64,000 bases of DNA, taken from NCBI GenBank assembly GCA_021307315.1, contig JAJSPD010000105.1, forward strand, positions 55,311 through 119,310, given 5' to 3'. This stretch comes from Bisporella sp. PMI_857 (lineage: Eukaryota; Ascomycota; Leotiomycetes; Helotiales; Helotiaceae). Positions 10,979 through 21,923 of this stretch are shown one piece after another. Under the pieces are notes generated by a model. The model did no database searches and was not told where the DNA came from. It was given only the letters and a program-made list of their open reading frames with translations. How positions within the stretch are numbered: the stretch's first letter is position 1; every line of letters begins with the position of its first letter. Position numbers and translations under genes: made by a program.

Positions 10979-11266
10979 ACCCCCCGGCTATTGTAGGAAG
11001 AATAAAGTCTTGACCCTAATGTGAATTAAAGGCAACATGCAGTTCTTACCTTTTCTCCACGTTCCAAAAGGGGTCTCTTGCCGGAAATACATGGTGAGGG
11101 AGAGAAAGTTTGGAGTGTACACGGATCGGGGAGCGCAATGTGTTAGGTAGGTCAGAGGGTATCAGCTGACAGGTGTCTTTTATAGGACTTCTCATAGTTC
11201 GGTTTTCATTCGTGGTATTTCAACACCAGCATTCCAGCAAAATTAGTTGTTGTATGCCGATTTAGG
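10979..11266 (+). repeat. Dispersed repeat B, copy 1 (LTR-like, unclassified)
   Basis: Nearly identical to 21113-21374 in the same orientation, from CCCCCGGCTATTGTAGG to GTTGTATGCCGATTTA. This copy has about 22 extra bases (GTTTTCATTCGTGGTATTTCAA region) near its right end. Length and spacing fit a solo LTR, and both copies begin just after TGTT, but the right border does not end in CA and no target duplication is visible. It encodes nothing obvious. Confidence 0.75.
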
Positions 11267-11329
11267 GATAAAAAGGCATTTAGACGAGGTCCTATTGTCT
11301 ATCTTACGCTCAGGTTTCGTGGGTTTGGG

Positions 11330-11590
11330 GGGGGGATGTGTTCAAATAGAAGGAGAAAGTCACGTGGCCTTCAGAGAGTATAGGGCAAACGAGTATCAAT
11401 TGCTGAAGGTTGTAGAACCTAAACTACAGGAGATAATCCCTCTACTTATAGAGGTACGATACTCACATGTCATCACACTGATACCTATTGTTGCCTACCG
11501 TTGCCTACAGGTGCCTACTGGTGCCTACACTAGACTGGGTATGATCCTTAGACCTAGCCTGTTCAACAGGATGTCCCACTTGCACGTTGA
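11330..11590 (+). repeat. Possible LTR fragment
   Basis: The block AGAAAGTCACGTGGCCTTCAGAGAGTAT recurs with one change at 53192-53219. Just downstream is a short imperfect tandem repeat, TTGCCTACCGTTGCCTACAGGTGCCTACTGGTGCCTAC. Such blocks look like LTR sequence, but I cannot find both ends. A 131-codon frame across it (11247-11642) has no recognisable content. Confidence 0.4.
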
Positions 11591-11649
11591 ATTCCATGAC
11601 TTTACTTTATCCCCACTCTTTGTGCATGTGCGGCAAGGCTAGCACCAGT

Positions 11650-12645
11650 TTGCTGAGTGACATACAGTCAAACTTTGATATGTCGAAATCCATTATATCA
11701 AAAACGTCCACATACCCAAATACTAACTCGGAACCCAGGCCCTTGATATATCTATGTTTAACTGTAGCTGTGCCATGCCAATCAGAAGTCGGCTCAAGAT
11801 ATAACTTTACAAGTTGACAAACAAAATACTAGCAAAAAATACGAATTTCATCGTGCCTCACTGGGCATGGAGGACCGAATCTTCAGGTAGATTACGATGT
11901 ACGTATCATTTGGACGCAATTTTCTGATGTAAGTAGTCTTCCAATTAATAGTTAAACCCCAGATCGTGAGCTGCGCAGAAACGTATTTTGGCGTAAAGAG
12001 TCGTTGGATCTTGTAAAAGGCACCGCGGTTGTTTGACATTTCTAAGCTGAGCTGTCGTCTTTCGGTTTAGATTAATTAGCCTTGGGCTATTTGATCTTAC
12101 CCAGCCCTCTAGCTTAGTGGAATACCGCCGTACCGTCTTGGATATGTGATCCGTGCCGCATGCATATTGTTATCTACCAATTAATAGATACAGGGGTAGG
12201 CGATTGCACCAATAGTTTTCCATAACAGAGTATGACGCGATCTCAGCATTTGGTTAGATATGGTCAACCCACAACGTCGTATTTTAGGTTCAATTGCCTG
12301 CTTTAAATTGCCGCGTGGCTACCGAGTTTGCATCAGCATTCAAAATCGCAAGGCGTGGCTCGGAATATAGTAATTATTAATCGTGTTGTGAGACGTGTTG
12401 AGAAATCTATCACAATACGAATGCTTAAGTTAGGAAGGTTGCGAACAAGTTGTAGCAACAAGTGTTGGATCTAATTTACGTAGAAGAATTATGGAGTTTA
12501 ATAAAGCAATAAACCTAGGTTTTGGCTTTTGGCATGGGGATATGAGCGTGCTACATCTAGCGGATTTGTGGGAGTTCTAAGATCGGTGGGTCAAATGGCC
12601 TTTGCAGACTTCAACTGCGACCAGCCATTTTCTGTTTTAGTAGCA
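11650..12645. other. AT-rich gene-free interval
   Basis: No gene or repeat was recognised. The composition is AT-rich with many short frames only. Confidence 0.4.
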
Positions 12646-12649
12646 GTTT

Positions 12650-12914
12650 AATTGGTTCTGATTGCTGCGTGTATTATACTTTCGTACAGGTCCAAATTAT
12701 TGTGTGTGGAGAGATCTTTATGAATAGAAAATAATCCTAGAATCACCAATAAGCGTACAGTATTTGCCTTTAGCAGAGCACCAACACAGACAGCCCACGT
12801 ACAATTATTTAGACCTGTAATTTGTACACGCCTTAATAGGCCATTGGGACACTTTGCGTCAGAGGCGAACCATCCTAAATTTATTAATAAATTTACAGTA
12901 TTTGCCTTTGACAA
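12650..12914. repeat. Diverged tandem duplication with CTTTCGTACAGG end motif
   Basis: The phrase TACAGTATTTGCCTTT occurs at about 12757 and again at about 12893. In the minus-strand frame this gives two related segments, KANTVNLLINLGWF and KANTVRLLVILGLF. The left part has CTTTCGTACAGGTCCAAATTATTGT (about 12680), close to the terminal repeat of the Tc1 element at 45428, and an imperfect inverted copy at about 12800-12827. It looks like a small decayed Tc1-related MITE. Confidence 0.4.
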
Positions 12915-12964
12915 CAGGAAGGCATAGATGCGTTATGTTGAACTGTACAAAGCAGTGTGAGAAA

Positions 12965-13065
12965 TTAGAGTTAAACTTTAGAGTTATATACTCAACTCTA
13001 ACTCTAACTCTAATTAGAAAGCTATAACTCTAATCTAACTCTAATCTTATTAGAGTTATTTAAAG
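12965..13065. repeat. Degenerate (TTAGAG)n / (CTCTAA)n repeats
   Basis: Several short runs of CTCTAA on the plus strand are mixed with TTAGAG on the same strand, so both orientations lie within 100 bp and can fold together. The unit differs from the fungal telomere unit TTAGGG by one base. Confidence 0.55.
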
Positions 13066-13365
13066 TCACTTAAGTTGATTAAAGTAAATGGAATAAAGTT
13101 TTCCCGGTAAAACTAAGCCAAATTAGGTATAGTTTCTTTAGCATCGGCGCGGATAAAACTTTAATTCCGAGCTTCGGCTAGATTAATTTTGAATTTTCTA
13201 TGTCGGACACTTATTACGTAGTAAAAAGCGTAATAGCTATTGACTACGCTTTTGCTAGTGTAATTATTATTTTTTGTTAAGTTCTAAGTTACGGCTTATT
13301 GCTAAGTAAGTGTAAGTGATAAAAAACCTACAATTCCCGTGATCCGGTAGATTACGCGAAACTAT

Positions 13366-13460
13366 TGTCAGGTGCCAGGATGTCATGTGCTAAGCTCTGA
13401 TGCTGGGCATGTATGGGCAGTTGGGAGTCTCCAGGGGTACGGAGGGTATACTTCGTCACT
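13366..13460 (+). repeat. Degenerate LTR relic related to the Gypsy LTR
   Basis: TGTCAGGTGCCAGGATGTCATGTGCT and, further on, GGCATGTATGGGCA and CCAGGGGTACGGAGGGTATA match the start and middle of the Gypsy LTRs at 54012 and 60606. The copy breaks up after the TATA region, so it is an old, truncated insertion of the same family. Confidence 0.65.
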
Positions 13461-13937
13461 CCGAAAGTTCGTTGCAAGCCCTCAGCAAACTAGAGAATAT
13501 ATAAGGTACTGATGCTTTAATAATTGCCTGTACGAAATAAAATAGTACTGGGCGTATTGCAATGTTTATAATGCCAAAAATCTATGCAAAATACTAACAA
13601 ATTCTTAAAAGTACCAGTGCCAAGCCTAAGCATGCACCGCGGAAACAGCTGGAATATTGTCTCCACATAGAAGTGCTTGGCAATGCTGTTTTTGACTTTT
13701 TACCTAGTATTTTATAGGCAACGATAGTGTTTTTAGTGTAGGTACAGAGTATAGAGAAAAATAGCGTAAAAGCGGCGTTCCGAGCATTTTAAAGTCAATA
13801 GCTGTACCTGGCGTGCATACTAGATGCACGGACTAGGTTTTGTTGGAATGTTCGGGCATGTACGAAGTACGAAGTAATAGGGCAATGCGGAGGGATAAAA
13901 CTCCTCTTCCTTCTATCAAGCGATCAAGCTATTTTTG
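13461..13937. other. Gene-free interval with a MITE end motif
   Basis: No gene. GGGCATGTACGAAGTA at 13854-13869 equals the right terminal motif of the small element at 47008-47270 plus its TA, and GCCTGTACGAAATA occurs at about 13527. These may be the remains of a related element. Confidence 0.35.
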
Positions 13938-14482
13938 CCGGGGTTGCAGTTGGGCCAGGCTAGAAATATCCCAGGCCAGAAATCGTAGCTTTGAGAGCTC
14001 AGCCAGGCCGGAACGGAAATCTCTCTCCGGCATATGCAAGCATAGAATAAGCCATGCCAAGAAAACGCGCTTTGCGTTTTCTATTGCGACGCATACAATA
14101 TAAATTTTAAACTTTCTGCGTTGCTCAATTAATTCGACCATAGAAAACTACTGCAAGTGAATTTGTAATTAGATGGATGAATGAGCTTAGTGTAAGTAGA
14201 ATTCCTTATGAAGTACATATTAGCATATGCTGAACATATACTAGATAGATGTTGAAAGACCATCTTCTATTCGAAATGACGACAACGATACTTTGAGCCA
14301 TTTTCGTTCTTTTCGCATAACACCGAGTCAACTGTATATGCTGAAGATATACCAACTGTTCCACCTATTATAATGGGTCTCACTGCCAAAGAGTTGGACC
14401 AGGCTTGAGCGTTTCTTAGCGATTTGCCAAGGAATTAGCCGGCCTAGGCCAAGATTTTTTTAGCCTGGCCCAACTGGAACCC
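13938..14482. mobile_element. Candidate MITE bounded by inverted repeats
   Basis: CAGTTGGGCCAGGCTA at 13947 is exactly inverted at 14461-14476, and the match extends about six more bases outward (GGGTT plus one mismatch). The 16-bp core starting with CAG recalls hAT termini, but no 8-bp target duplication is seen. The interior has GGCCAGG/CCAGGCC palindromes and no coding capacity. Confidence 0.55.
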
Positions 14483-15107
14483 GTGCTTGGACGTAACCTG
14501 ATTCTGGCTATTTCGTGTGGAGAAGTGGTTTTGTAACACAACACTGTTTTTCACCCATGGAATTTTTCAATTCTATATAACATATATAACTGATTGTTTT
14601 GAACACTTACATTAAAGAACCTGTACTTCGCATGCCTTCTTCCGTAGTTTGAAAGAAGTTTTGTCTCTCTTCGATTAATCCTCTCTGTCGCCTTGAAACG
14701 CACTACTGCAGCGGCTTATTGAGGGTACTAAGCGGCATAACAAAGAGTCTTGGTACAACCTCCGAGCTTACCGTCGCCACTGGATGACTTGTGTGCAGCT
14801 CAAGGCGGTATGCTTCTTATCTCGGAGAAGGAGCATCTTACCGTTATAGGGCTAGGAGGTTCTTGGTCATTACCCAAAATGATCACCAATACTTCTGGAT
14901 ACGCCCGTTTGCGCCACCATGCGTTTCATTTATCACAGGCAGTGGAACATTCCCCAGACCATGTTCAGGATAGTAAACACATCTTGTCGTGATTTCGGCC
15001 CGTCATACATGCCTGCAACTACGGAAGTGTTGTTTACAAGGACGCCTTCCTAAGATTTTCTATAAAGAATTTAGTTTTCAATTAACTATCGTTATTTACA
15101 AAATTTA
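14483..15107 (+). other. Upstream region of the AflR-like gene
   Basis: No recognisable gene. An 80-codon frame (14750-14992) has no family features. The last 100 bases are AT-rich and presumably contain the promoter and leader of the gene at 15108. Confidence 0.35.
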
Positions 15108-16361
15108 ATGCCAATGCCTTTATTCGCACAAGGACCAAAGCTAAGAATGACTTGTGATGCATGCACCAAGTCAAAGGTTAAATGCTCGCAAACACGGCCT
15201 ACTTGTGATCGTTGCGCAAAGAATTCGAATTCCTGCGTTTACGGCATATCTCGGCGTGCTGGAAGGACGCGAAAGCCCCAAAGTACACCACCAAAGACAG
15301 AGTGGCCTTCCTTAAACGAAATTAGCACAGCGAATATCGAATCATGGGAGCCAACTAGCACATATCGGGACTGGACGATGGATAATTCGATGTACTCATA
15401 TCAAGGATTTTCTCAAGACTTCTCATCACCCTTAGAACTTAGCAATCTGAGTCCTATTCATCATGATAGTGCAGGGCCATTTTCGCTGCTTAAACTGGAT
15501 ATGTTGAGTACGTCTTCAGGAAACGGCATGGAAATACAGAATTCCTGGGATGGTTATTGCAACAAAGAACAGGATATTATAGAGCCGAAGTACGAACATC
15601 GAGCCTCCAAATGCAAATGCATATCAGATATCGTCGCATGTCTTTCATCACATAACACACACGAAGCACACTTTCCAATAGATCATCGCTTAGGCCAAGG
15701 TCGTCAAGCGGCTGAGGTTTGCGATAGAGTTTTGAGGTGCTCATCACACTGCCTTAAACATGAAAGCGGCATGCTTGCGCTTGCATTTCTCTTAGACAGG
15801 ACAATCAGCATTTATGGGCATGCGAATGTTGAGTATCTTACAACGCTATCAAAGCACACGACCAATGTCGGAGGCGTGCAGCACACAAAAGGAAGTCCTG
15901 TCTTGTTGCAAAACAACAGCTATAACGTTTTAAATGAGGAAACTCTTAATTCTAGCATTCAGTCAGAAGCTTCAAGCCCTAGGGTTCTTAGAGGATCCCT
16001 AGAAACTGCTCTTATGCAACACAATGCGTTCATTAGTGCTTATCATTTGGACGCCGAAGACGAAATTAAGCTAAAATTTGACATTGTACATCGCCATCTC
16101 GTTCGGTTAAGAACTTTGATTCAAGACTTCTCAAGCGCCGTCCAGCCTCCCAAGAATACTATATCTATTCAAGAACACGGAGGATTGTTGATGAACTCAG
16201 ATTCAGATATGCTCGAGAAGTGTATTGTAGATGTGCACGTTTCTGCACATTCTGAGCTCGGCAAATTACTTAGTCGTAAATTTGCGAGTTTGTATCACAA
16301 CTGGGAAAAGTTTCGCGAAGAGTGGAATCTAGGAACTAGAACCGAGCATCGGAGTCTATAG
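15108..16361 (+). CDS. AflR-like Zn(II)2Cys6 transcription factor
   Basis: A nuclear DNA-binding activator of the type that controls fungal secondary-metabolite clusters. One uninterrupted frame encodes 417 residues. Residues 13-45 hold the zinc cluster: MTCDACTKSKVKC then CDRCAKNSNSC, spacing C-X2-C-X6-C-X6-C-X2-C-X6-C. A basic linker (RRAGRTRKPQ) follows, as in AflR. The middle is Ser/Thr-rich, and from about residue 165 CKCISDIVACLSSH and later VCDRVLRCSSHCLKHESG match the cysteine-containing AflR-type C-terminal domain. No biosynthetic genes lie next to it, so it is an orphan regulator here. It has no stop or frameshift. Its codon usage is more AT-rich than that of the GMC gene. Confidence 0.85.
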   Translation: MPMPLFAQGPKLRMTCDACTKSKVKCSQTRPTCDRCAKNSNSCVYGISRRAGRTRKPQSTPPKTEWPSLNEISTANIESWEPTSTYRDWTMDNSMYSYQGFSQDFSSPLELSNLSPIHHDSAGPFSLLKLDMLSTSSGNGMEIQNSWDGYCNKEQDIIEPKYEHRASKCKCISDIVACLSSHNTHEAHFPIDHRLGQGRQAAEVCDRVLRCSSHCLKHESGMLALAFLLDRTISIYGHANVEYLTTLSKHTTNVGGVQHTKGSPVLLQNNSYNVLNEETLNSSIQSEASSPRVLRGSLETALMQHNAFISAYHLDAEDEIKLKFDIVHRHLVRLRTLIQDFSSAVQPPKNTISIQEHGGLLMNSDSDMLEKCIVDVHVSAHSELGKLLSRKFASLYHNWEKFREEWNLGTRTEHRSL

Positions 16362-16855
16362 AAAGGGACTGAGTTGTGGTTGGACTTTTGTAGTAGAAAT
16401 TTGCAAGATAAACCTGCGTGGCTGTCAACTCAATGGCTGAGAGCCAGACATGAAACGAACAACTGAACTCTCATTAGTTTTGTCGTTAGAGCTCTTAGGA
16501 TCTTATTGATAGCATTCTCAACCGGTTTTATACTTCTTGCATAAACAGCCGCTTGACTAAGTTTAGAATTCAATTTTGGAATCAATAATCAATTTGTTTA
16601 TATCCCTTATTTCTACACTTTTTCAGAAAGTTAGATGTTTTCTCAGACCAATCTCCTTTTTAATATTTCTCAACCTGAGAATACCTTGTAATCGAGAACT
16701 ATTTTTCTTTTGCACAAACTCACGAAAGACCTGCAGTTTCTGCCTTGCATCTTTTTATATTAATATTGCTGTATCAATATCACGAAGTCACAGATCGCCT
16801 TATGTAAACGAGATGATCTTCTTTATTTGTCTCAAAAGACCTTTTGGAGCCTTTT
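16362..16855. other. AT-rich intergenic region
   Basis: A 97-codon frame (16576-16869) is hydrophobic, Phe/Ile-rich and AT-driven, with nothing recognisable. I see no gene. Confidence 0.4.
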
Positions 16856-17522
16856 ATGGCATGACATAACGACCAACTTGCAACAACGCAAAATAGGGTA
16901 ATAAAATATGATAATTGATCAAATTGCAAATCCCAAATCGAAATCATTCAATTAATAACTTAGTGCTTTTGACTTTCCTGGCCTTCGACGTTCTTGGCGC
17001 CCTCGACTTTCTTGGCGCCCTTGACTTTCTTGGCTCTCGACATTCCTGGCTCTCGACGTTCCTGGCGCCGTCAACTTTTAAAATAAAGCTGTATTCGTTT
17101 TTTATTGTAAAAATGAAAGAAAAATACAAACACAAATACTTGTAAATACTTTAAAAAAAAGCAAATATGCCAAGACAGTCCCTTGCGTAGCAAATTTTTT
17201 CACTTTTTTTGTTTTTTTAAATGCAAACAAAACTAGCTTTAAAAAATCGAAAGCGCCAGCAATGTCGAGAGCCAAGAAAGTCGAAAGCGCCAGGAACGTC
17301 GAGAGCCAGAAACGTCGAGAGCCAGGAACGTCGAGAGCGTCAGGAATGTCGAGAGCCAGAAAAGTCGAAAGCGCCAGGAACGTCGAGAGCCAAGAAAGTC
17401 GAGGGCGCCAAGAACTAAGTTATTAATTGAACGATTTCGATTTGCGATTTGCAATTTGATCAATTATTATATTTTATTACCCTATTTTGCGTTGTTGCAC
17501 GTTGGTCGTTATGCCATGCCAT
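16856..17522. mobile_element. Foldback element with 18-bp subterminal repeats
   Basis: Long inverted arms: ATGGCATGACATAACGACCA at 16856 is mirrored by the sequence ending at 17522, and similarity continues for about 115 bp through AATTGATCAAATTGCAAATC. Inside each arm lies an array of a degenerate 18-bp unit, CTCGACTTTCTTGGCGCC in the left arm (about 16975-17070) and the reverse complement in the right arm (about 17255-17418, nine or so copies). The centre is AT-rich. There is no transposase, so this is a non-autonomous foldback-type element. Confidence 0.8.
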
Positions 17523-17792
17523 ACATGCCATACTTGGCTCCCTGTTACGCTTCGGGCCGAACCACGAGTCAACATTGTTCGCGCTGAACACATCAAATCC
17601 ATGCTTGGCTATGGGAATAAATAATAATAAAAAAGGTCCTTGCATGGCTTTTGACCGCTTTTGACCGCTTTCGATTGAATCATTGATATTCTCATAATAT
17701 ATACCAAGGATATCTTCAAGAACTACGAAAGGAGTTAGGCGACCCCCACCCCCCCCGGCCACTCTCCATCCAAAGTGGCTCCGACGGTGGTA

Positions 17793-20160
17793 CAGTGAAA
17801 TCTGGTTATATGGGAATCGAAGGTTCAGAGCCCGGGTTCCTATATATAGAGAGTTCCCATATAGCCAGATGCACGTGATAGCTAAAAGTGATTTTTGAAC
17901 TACAGCCATTTCATAGTTTAAATAGACCAAATTCACTGCCAACTTAAAATCCAGCTTTCTTATAGGGATGAGGGAATAACTAGCTCATCGTGCTTAGCCA
18001 GAAAGGACCTAATATCACCCTGATTTGTTGACCGAGCCTCAAAGTTACGCCGTGAAAGCTCCCTCTCATATGTACGAAGCTCTTGTAATAGAATTGATGA
18101 TTTGAAATAGTCGCCTTGCTCCTGTTGCTCTTCATATCGGCGTAATTGGTGAAGCGCATTGAGAGCTTCAGCGAGAGAAACGCAGGGATCAATAGGCTCG
18201 TCGTCACCGGATTCAGGATCAAGCTCAGGGTTATAAGCGTCTGCTATTGACTGCGTAATCACTTCAGGCTCGTCGACTATTTGCTCGTCCTGGGGGTTGA
18301 CGAAGTCTAGCACGCTGCCAATGTCTTCCAAAGCCCCTTGGTGTCGTAGATTATATAAAGCTTTCGTGAGCTCTTCAATATTATCCCTACTATCCTTCCA
18401 AGCGTCTCCAGATCCATCTACATCCACATGTATACCATTATTAACTCGAGGAAATTGGCCCATATCGTAGCATTGTGAACGCGCCCAGCAGTTTTGAATC
18501 GTAGGCTTAGTGACGTCGTTTTCCCAGACAGAAATAGCCCATCGTACAGCTTGTAGCACATGCATTTCAGCCATAAAATCTTTGCCAGCGTCGAAATTAT
18601 ATGCCATAAATCGTACCCATTGTGATCGTACATGAACCTTCCAGGAATTGATAATACCCTGATCAAGAGGCTGATGAATCGAGGTAGCGTTTGGAGGGAG
18701 CCTAGCCAAATTAGCTGAGCCAATAAATAAGGAAGGATAAAGTGTAGCTACATTAACTTACCATATCACTTTCGTGTTTCGCAGCTGTTTTTCTTCCTGT
18801 AATTCCTCATACGCTCGCATATGCGCACTGAAGTTATCCATGAGAAGAAGGACCTTACGGCCATGGAACCTATTGTCAAAATCTCTTAGAAACTCTTTAA
18901 AGATCTCTGTGTTCATCCAGGCTTTTTTGTTATGTCGCCAGTGTGCCCCCAAAGTACATAAGCCTTGAAGTCTTTCTCTTCGAAAGCAGCGAGGCTGTTT
19001 ATACTTGCCTATAAACCAAAGAGGAAGCTTATCAGATCCATCGGCATTGCACGTTAAAAGGACAGAGATTCGCTCCTTCCCTTGTTTTGTGCCAGAAGAC
19101 GTTGCAGTAGCCAAAGAGCGTTTTGGACAAGCTCTCCAAAAGTAGCCTGTTTCGTCGGTATTGTATACGTCTCTGGCCTCATAATTCTCACATTCTGTAC
19201 GTATCTCTTCCATAATTCGTTTGGTCTCTTCTCCTGTCGCTGCAGACGCAGCTTCTCCATGGCGAATTCGCTGGCGAATTCCGTGTCTTTTCTTAAACCC
19301 CTCCAGCCAGCCGTCTGTCCATTTTGGGCACGATTGACCTGCAATTGTTAAAGAAAAGCTAATATATTATTTACAGATAACTCACCTGAATATTCAGTCA
19401 ATAATCCCCAAAATTCAGTTGCTTTTGCTCTCAAAATATCACCAGTACAGTGCCCTCCAGCTACCTCAAACCTCTGCTGCCATTCGAATAAACAATCCTC
19501 TAAAATAGGCCAATTGCCAACTCGATTTTGACGAGACGATTGTTTCCTCCAAGCAGCTTTTGCATCGCTGAGATATAAATATGAGTCGGATATATATTTG
19601 GAGGCGTTGGAGGAGGGTAAAAACTAGCCGTATTTGTTATTCCACCATACACCACAATCTTTTAGGGTTTTAGCTCCATGAGGACCATTTCCTATAAATT
19701 CATCGTCAAAATACCATTCGCGAAGCCTGAATTTTTGCTCGTTAGTAGGATTATGACGTGTCTTTCTACGCTTCGGTGGGGCATGAATTGGTACTCCAGG
19801 CTCAGCAGGTGAAGGGGGTCGAATAGGCATATTCGCTGTTACAAAAGTAGTAGAAATAAGTGCGTCAAGAGCAATTTCATAACAAGAAGTATAATAAATA
19901 GTCTAAGTATTGCCGTTCTGGCTGGATCACTAATTTTAAATGCAGGTGTCATAACACATTACCGCATATTTGTTTTTTTCCAAAGGAATGACCACCCCAT
20001 ATTTATATGGGAATGCCGCTAAAGTCTCGGCAATCTATTCCCATATCCCTAATATAGAGATTTTCCTATATACACACCTAAATTTCGACGGTGCCGCAAT
20101 TCTATTCCCATATATAGAGATTTCCCATATATCAGAATCCCATATAACCAGATTTCACTG
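17793..20160 (-). mobile_element. Pogo/Tigger-like DNA transposon, 2.37 kb
   Basis: Terminal inverted repeats CAGTGAAATCTGGTTATATG (23 bp, perfect) end at 17793 and 20160, flanked on both sides by TA, the target duplication of the Tc1/mariner superfamily. Subterminal TATATGGGAA/TTCCCATATA motifs recur inside both ends. The element carries one transposase gene and appears complete in structure. Confidence 0.92.
17960..19830 (-). pseudogene. Pogo/Tigger-like transposase with one amber codon
   Basis: DDE-type transposase of the CENP-B/Tigger group. Three exons, 19830-19386, 19338-18762 and 18701-17960, join in phase to 588 codons. The N terminus has a CENP-B-like helix-turn-helix region with KWTDGWLEGFKKRHGIRQR across intron 1. 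The catalytic core has VYNTDETGYFWRACP (first Asp) and KVLLLMDNFSAHMR (second Asp), and after intron 2 LPPNATSIHQPLDQGII, the Tigger third-motif region. A single in-frame TAG at 19624-19626 (codon 69) interrupts it. I found no intron that would remove it. Whether the element is dead depends on that one base. Confidence 0.88.
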
Positions 20161-20162
20161 TA

Positions 20163-21112
20163 TAGCCATTTTTGGAGCTGTGGGATCTACAACACCATGT
20201 CAGAAGATACCGGCCAAAAGTTAAAGAGCCACATTTTTCCCAGCCTAATCTCGAATTAATCAACGGAAAGACACTTCCACCGGGGATTTAATCCACATCT
20301 TTGTGGGCGAGTCAGCAAACATGTACCAGAACCAAACTTTAGGAAACTGCTGGTACATGATTGCGCTATTCCGCAACGGGTGGCTTGCGCTGGTACTTGC
20401 CAACCAAGATAGCTGGAGGCCCTGTTTCGAACCTTCGAACATTATGAGTGATTTGGAATTGGTGGCAATGGTCAATTTACAATATAAATGTGTAGTTTTG
20501 AACTTTCCGTATATTATCATCGTTCAATAAATTTCATGAAAAACTGCCCCTCAATTTCTCCTAGCTCCAGCCATAAAATTACTGTCTATCAGTCAACCAT
20601 CTAGGTAGCTGCTTTCGCCAATAGTCGTTTGTTGGGATTATGGAAGGGAATATGAGCGCTTCAATAAGTGTTTGTATCACTCTCGTTTAGTGATACTTCT
20701 TGTTCTGATAACTTGCAATTGCTCAAGTCGGTACCTACTTGGCACATAGCACCGCGATCTTGCGCAGTGCTAGTATGCTCGTTGTAGGTGGTGACTTGTT
20801 CTTGTATTGTTGATGGTTCTAAGCTAAAACTATTTACATGCATTCCAACAATAAGAAAAGCTCGGTCCTGCCTCAGAATAAGTTAGGAACTGGCACGGTC
20901 TTACTACGAATTCAACTTTATTTTCACTTTCACATCTCAATTATGACTGCATAGAGCAAGGATTTGGCAATAGTAGCAGGGCAGCCGCCTATTCGTCATA
21001 ATGATTGTCGGTTATATGCAAGACACGATTCAGGTTACTAGCATGGAGCATTTGTCGTTTCTAACTTGAAAATTCTTGTTTCTGAGGAGCCTATGGTTTG
21101 TGCTATGTTGTT
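20163..21112. other. Gene-free interval
   Basis: No gene recognised. A 75-codon frame at 20303-20530 and its antisense partner have no family features. Confidence 0.4.
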
Positions 21113-21374
21113 ATCCCCCGGCTATTGTAGGAAGAATAAAGTCTTGACCCTAATGTGAATTAAAGGCAACATGCAGTTCTTACCTTTTCTCCACGTTCCA
21201 AAAGGGGTCTCTTGCCGGGAATACATGGTGAAGGAGAGAAAGTTTGGAGCGTACACGGATCGGAGATTGCAATGTGTTAGGTAAATCAGAGGGTATCGGC
21301 TGACAGGTGTCTTTTATAGGACTTCTCATAGTTCACCGGCATTCCAGCAAAATTAGTTGTTGTATGCCGATTTA
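21113..21374 (+). repeat. Dispersed repeat B, copy 2
   Basis: Second copy of the repeat at 10979-11266, highly similar and in the same orientation, lacking about 22 bases near the right end. The two copies bracket the interval that contains the AflR-like gene. Confidence 0.75.
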
Positions 21375-21669
21375 TTGGTTTGCTTAACTATCGGTCATCG
21401 AGGTTGGTTTCGGTGATCGTGAAAAGGCATCCTTCATGCTTTTAGAGAAGCGAGAATGCTACCTAAGTCAACTAGCTCTCGACCACTGATAATGCGATAT
21501 GCGTAAACACTTAATAATCGACGAGGTCAGGTTACTAGGGTCTTGGTAGATTGAGCATAGTAGTGACGCTGCAAAGTAACAACGCTAGAGCAGTCAGCCT
21601 TTTTTAAGCTCTCGTGTCCGAGTGCTAGGACTCAGAATATGCCTTTTATATAGATTAGGGATACTGTTA

Positions 21670-21923
21670 CTCTCCCCCCCCCTAATAAAGGTTATACGGT
21701 GGAAAATAATGGATAGGCCAAGTCTTTCTCTACTAGGGCATAGCCACTTAGATTCTCTGTATCCGTTACTTGTCAAGGGTTGAAGTCCTTTTCATGGCTC
21801 GTGCGAAAGAGGCAAAAAAGGCCTCGCAAGGGAGCCGCAAGGATTTATAGCCATTCAGGAGACTGCTTCTACGGTATCGCCCCATAAAATCCACCGTATA
21901 ACCTTTATTAGGGGGGGGGAGAG
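21670..21923. mobile_element. MITE family 1, copy 1 (254 bp)
   Basis: Inverted ends CTCTCCCCCCCCTAATAAAG and onward through GTTATACGGTGGA, flanked by TA on both sides. The interior includes GGCTCGTGCGAAAGAGGC. A second copy lies inverted at 46742-46988. There is no coding capacity; the TA duplication indicates mobilisation by a Tc1/mariner-type transposase. Confidence 0.9.

Noticed and set aside
16576..16869. A 97-codon hydrophobic frame downstream of the AflR-like gene, considered as a small membrane protein
   Set aside because: The Phe/Ile richness follows from AT-rich DNA, and no start context or conserved motif is seen.
21780..21860. A frame in MITE family 1 encoding a lysine/alanine-rich peptide (ARAKEAKKASQGS)
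   Set aside because: It lies inside a non-coding MITE and is not a separate gene.
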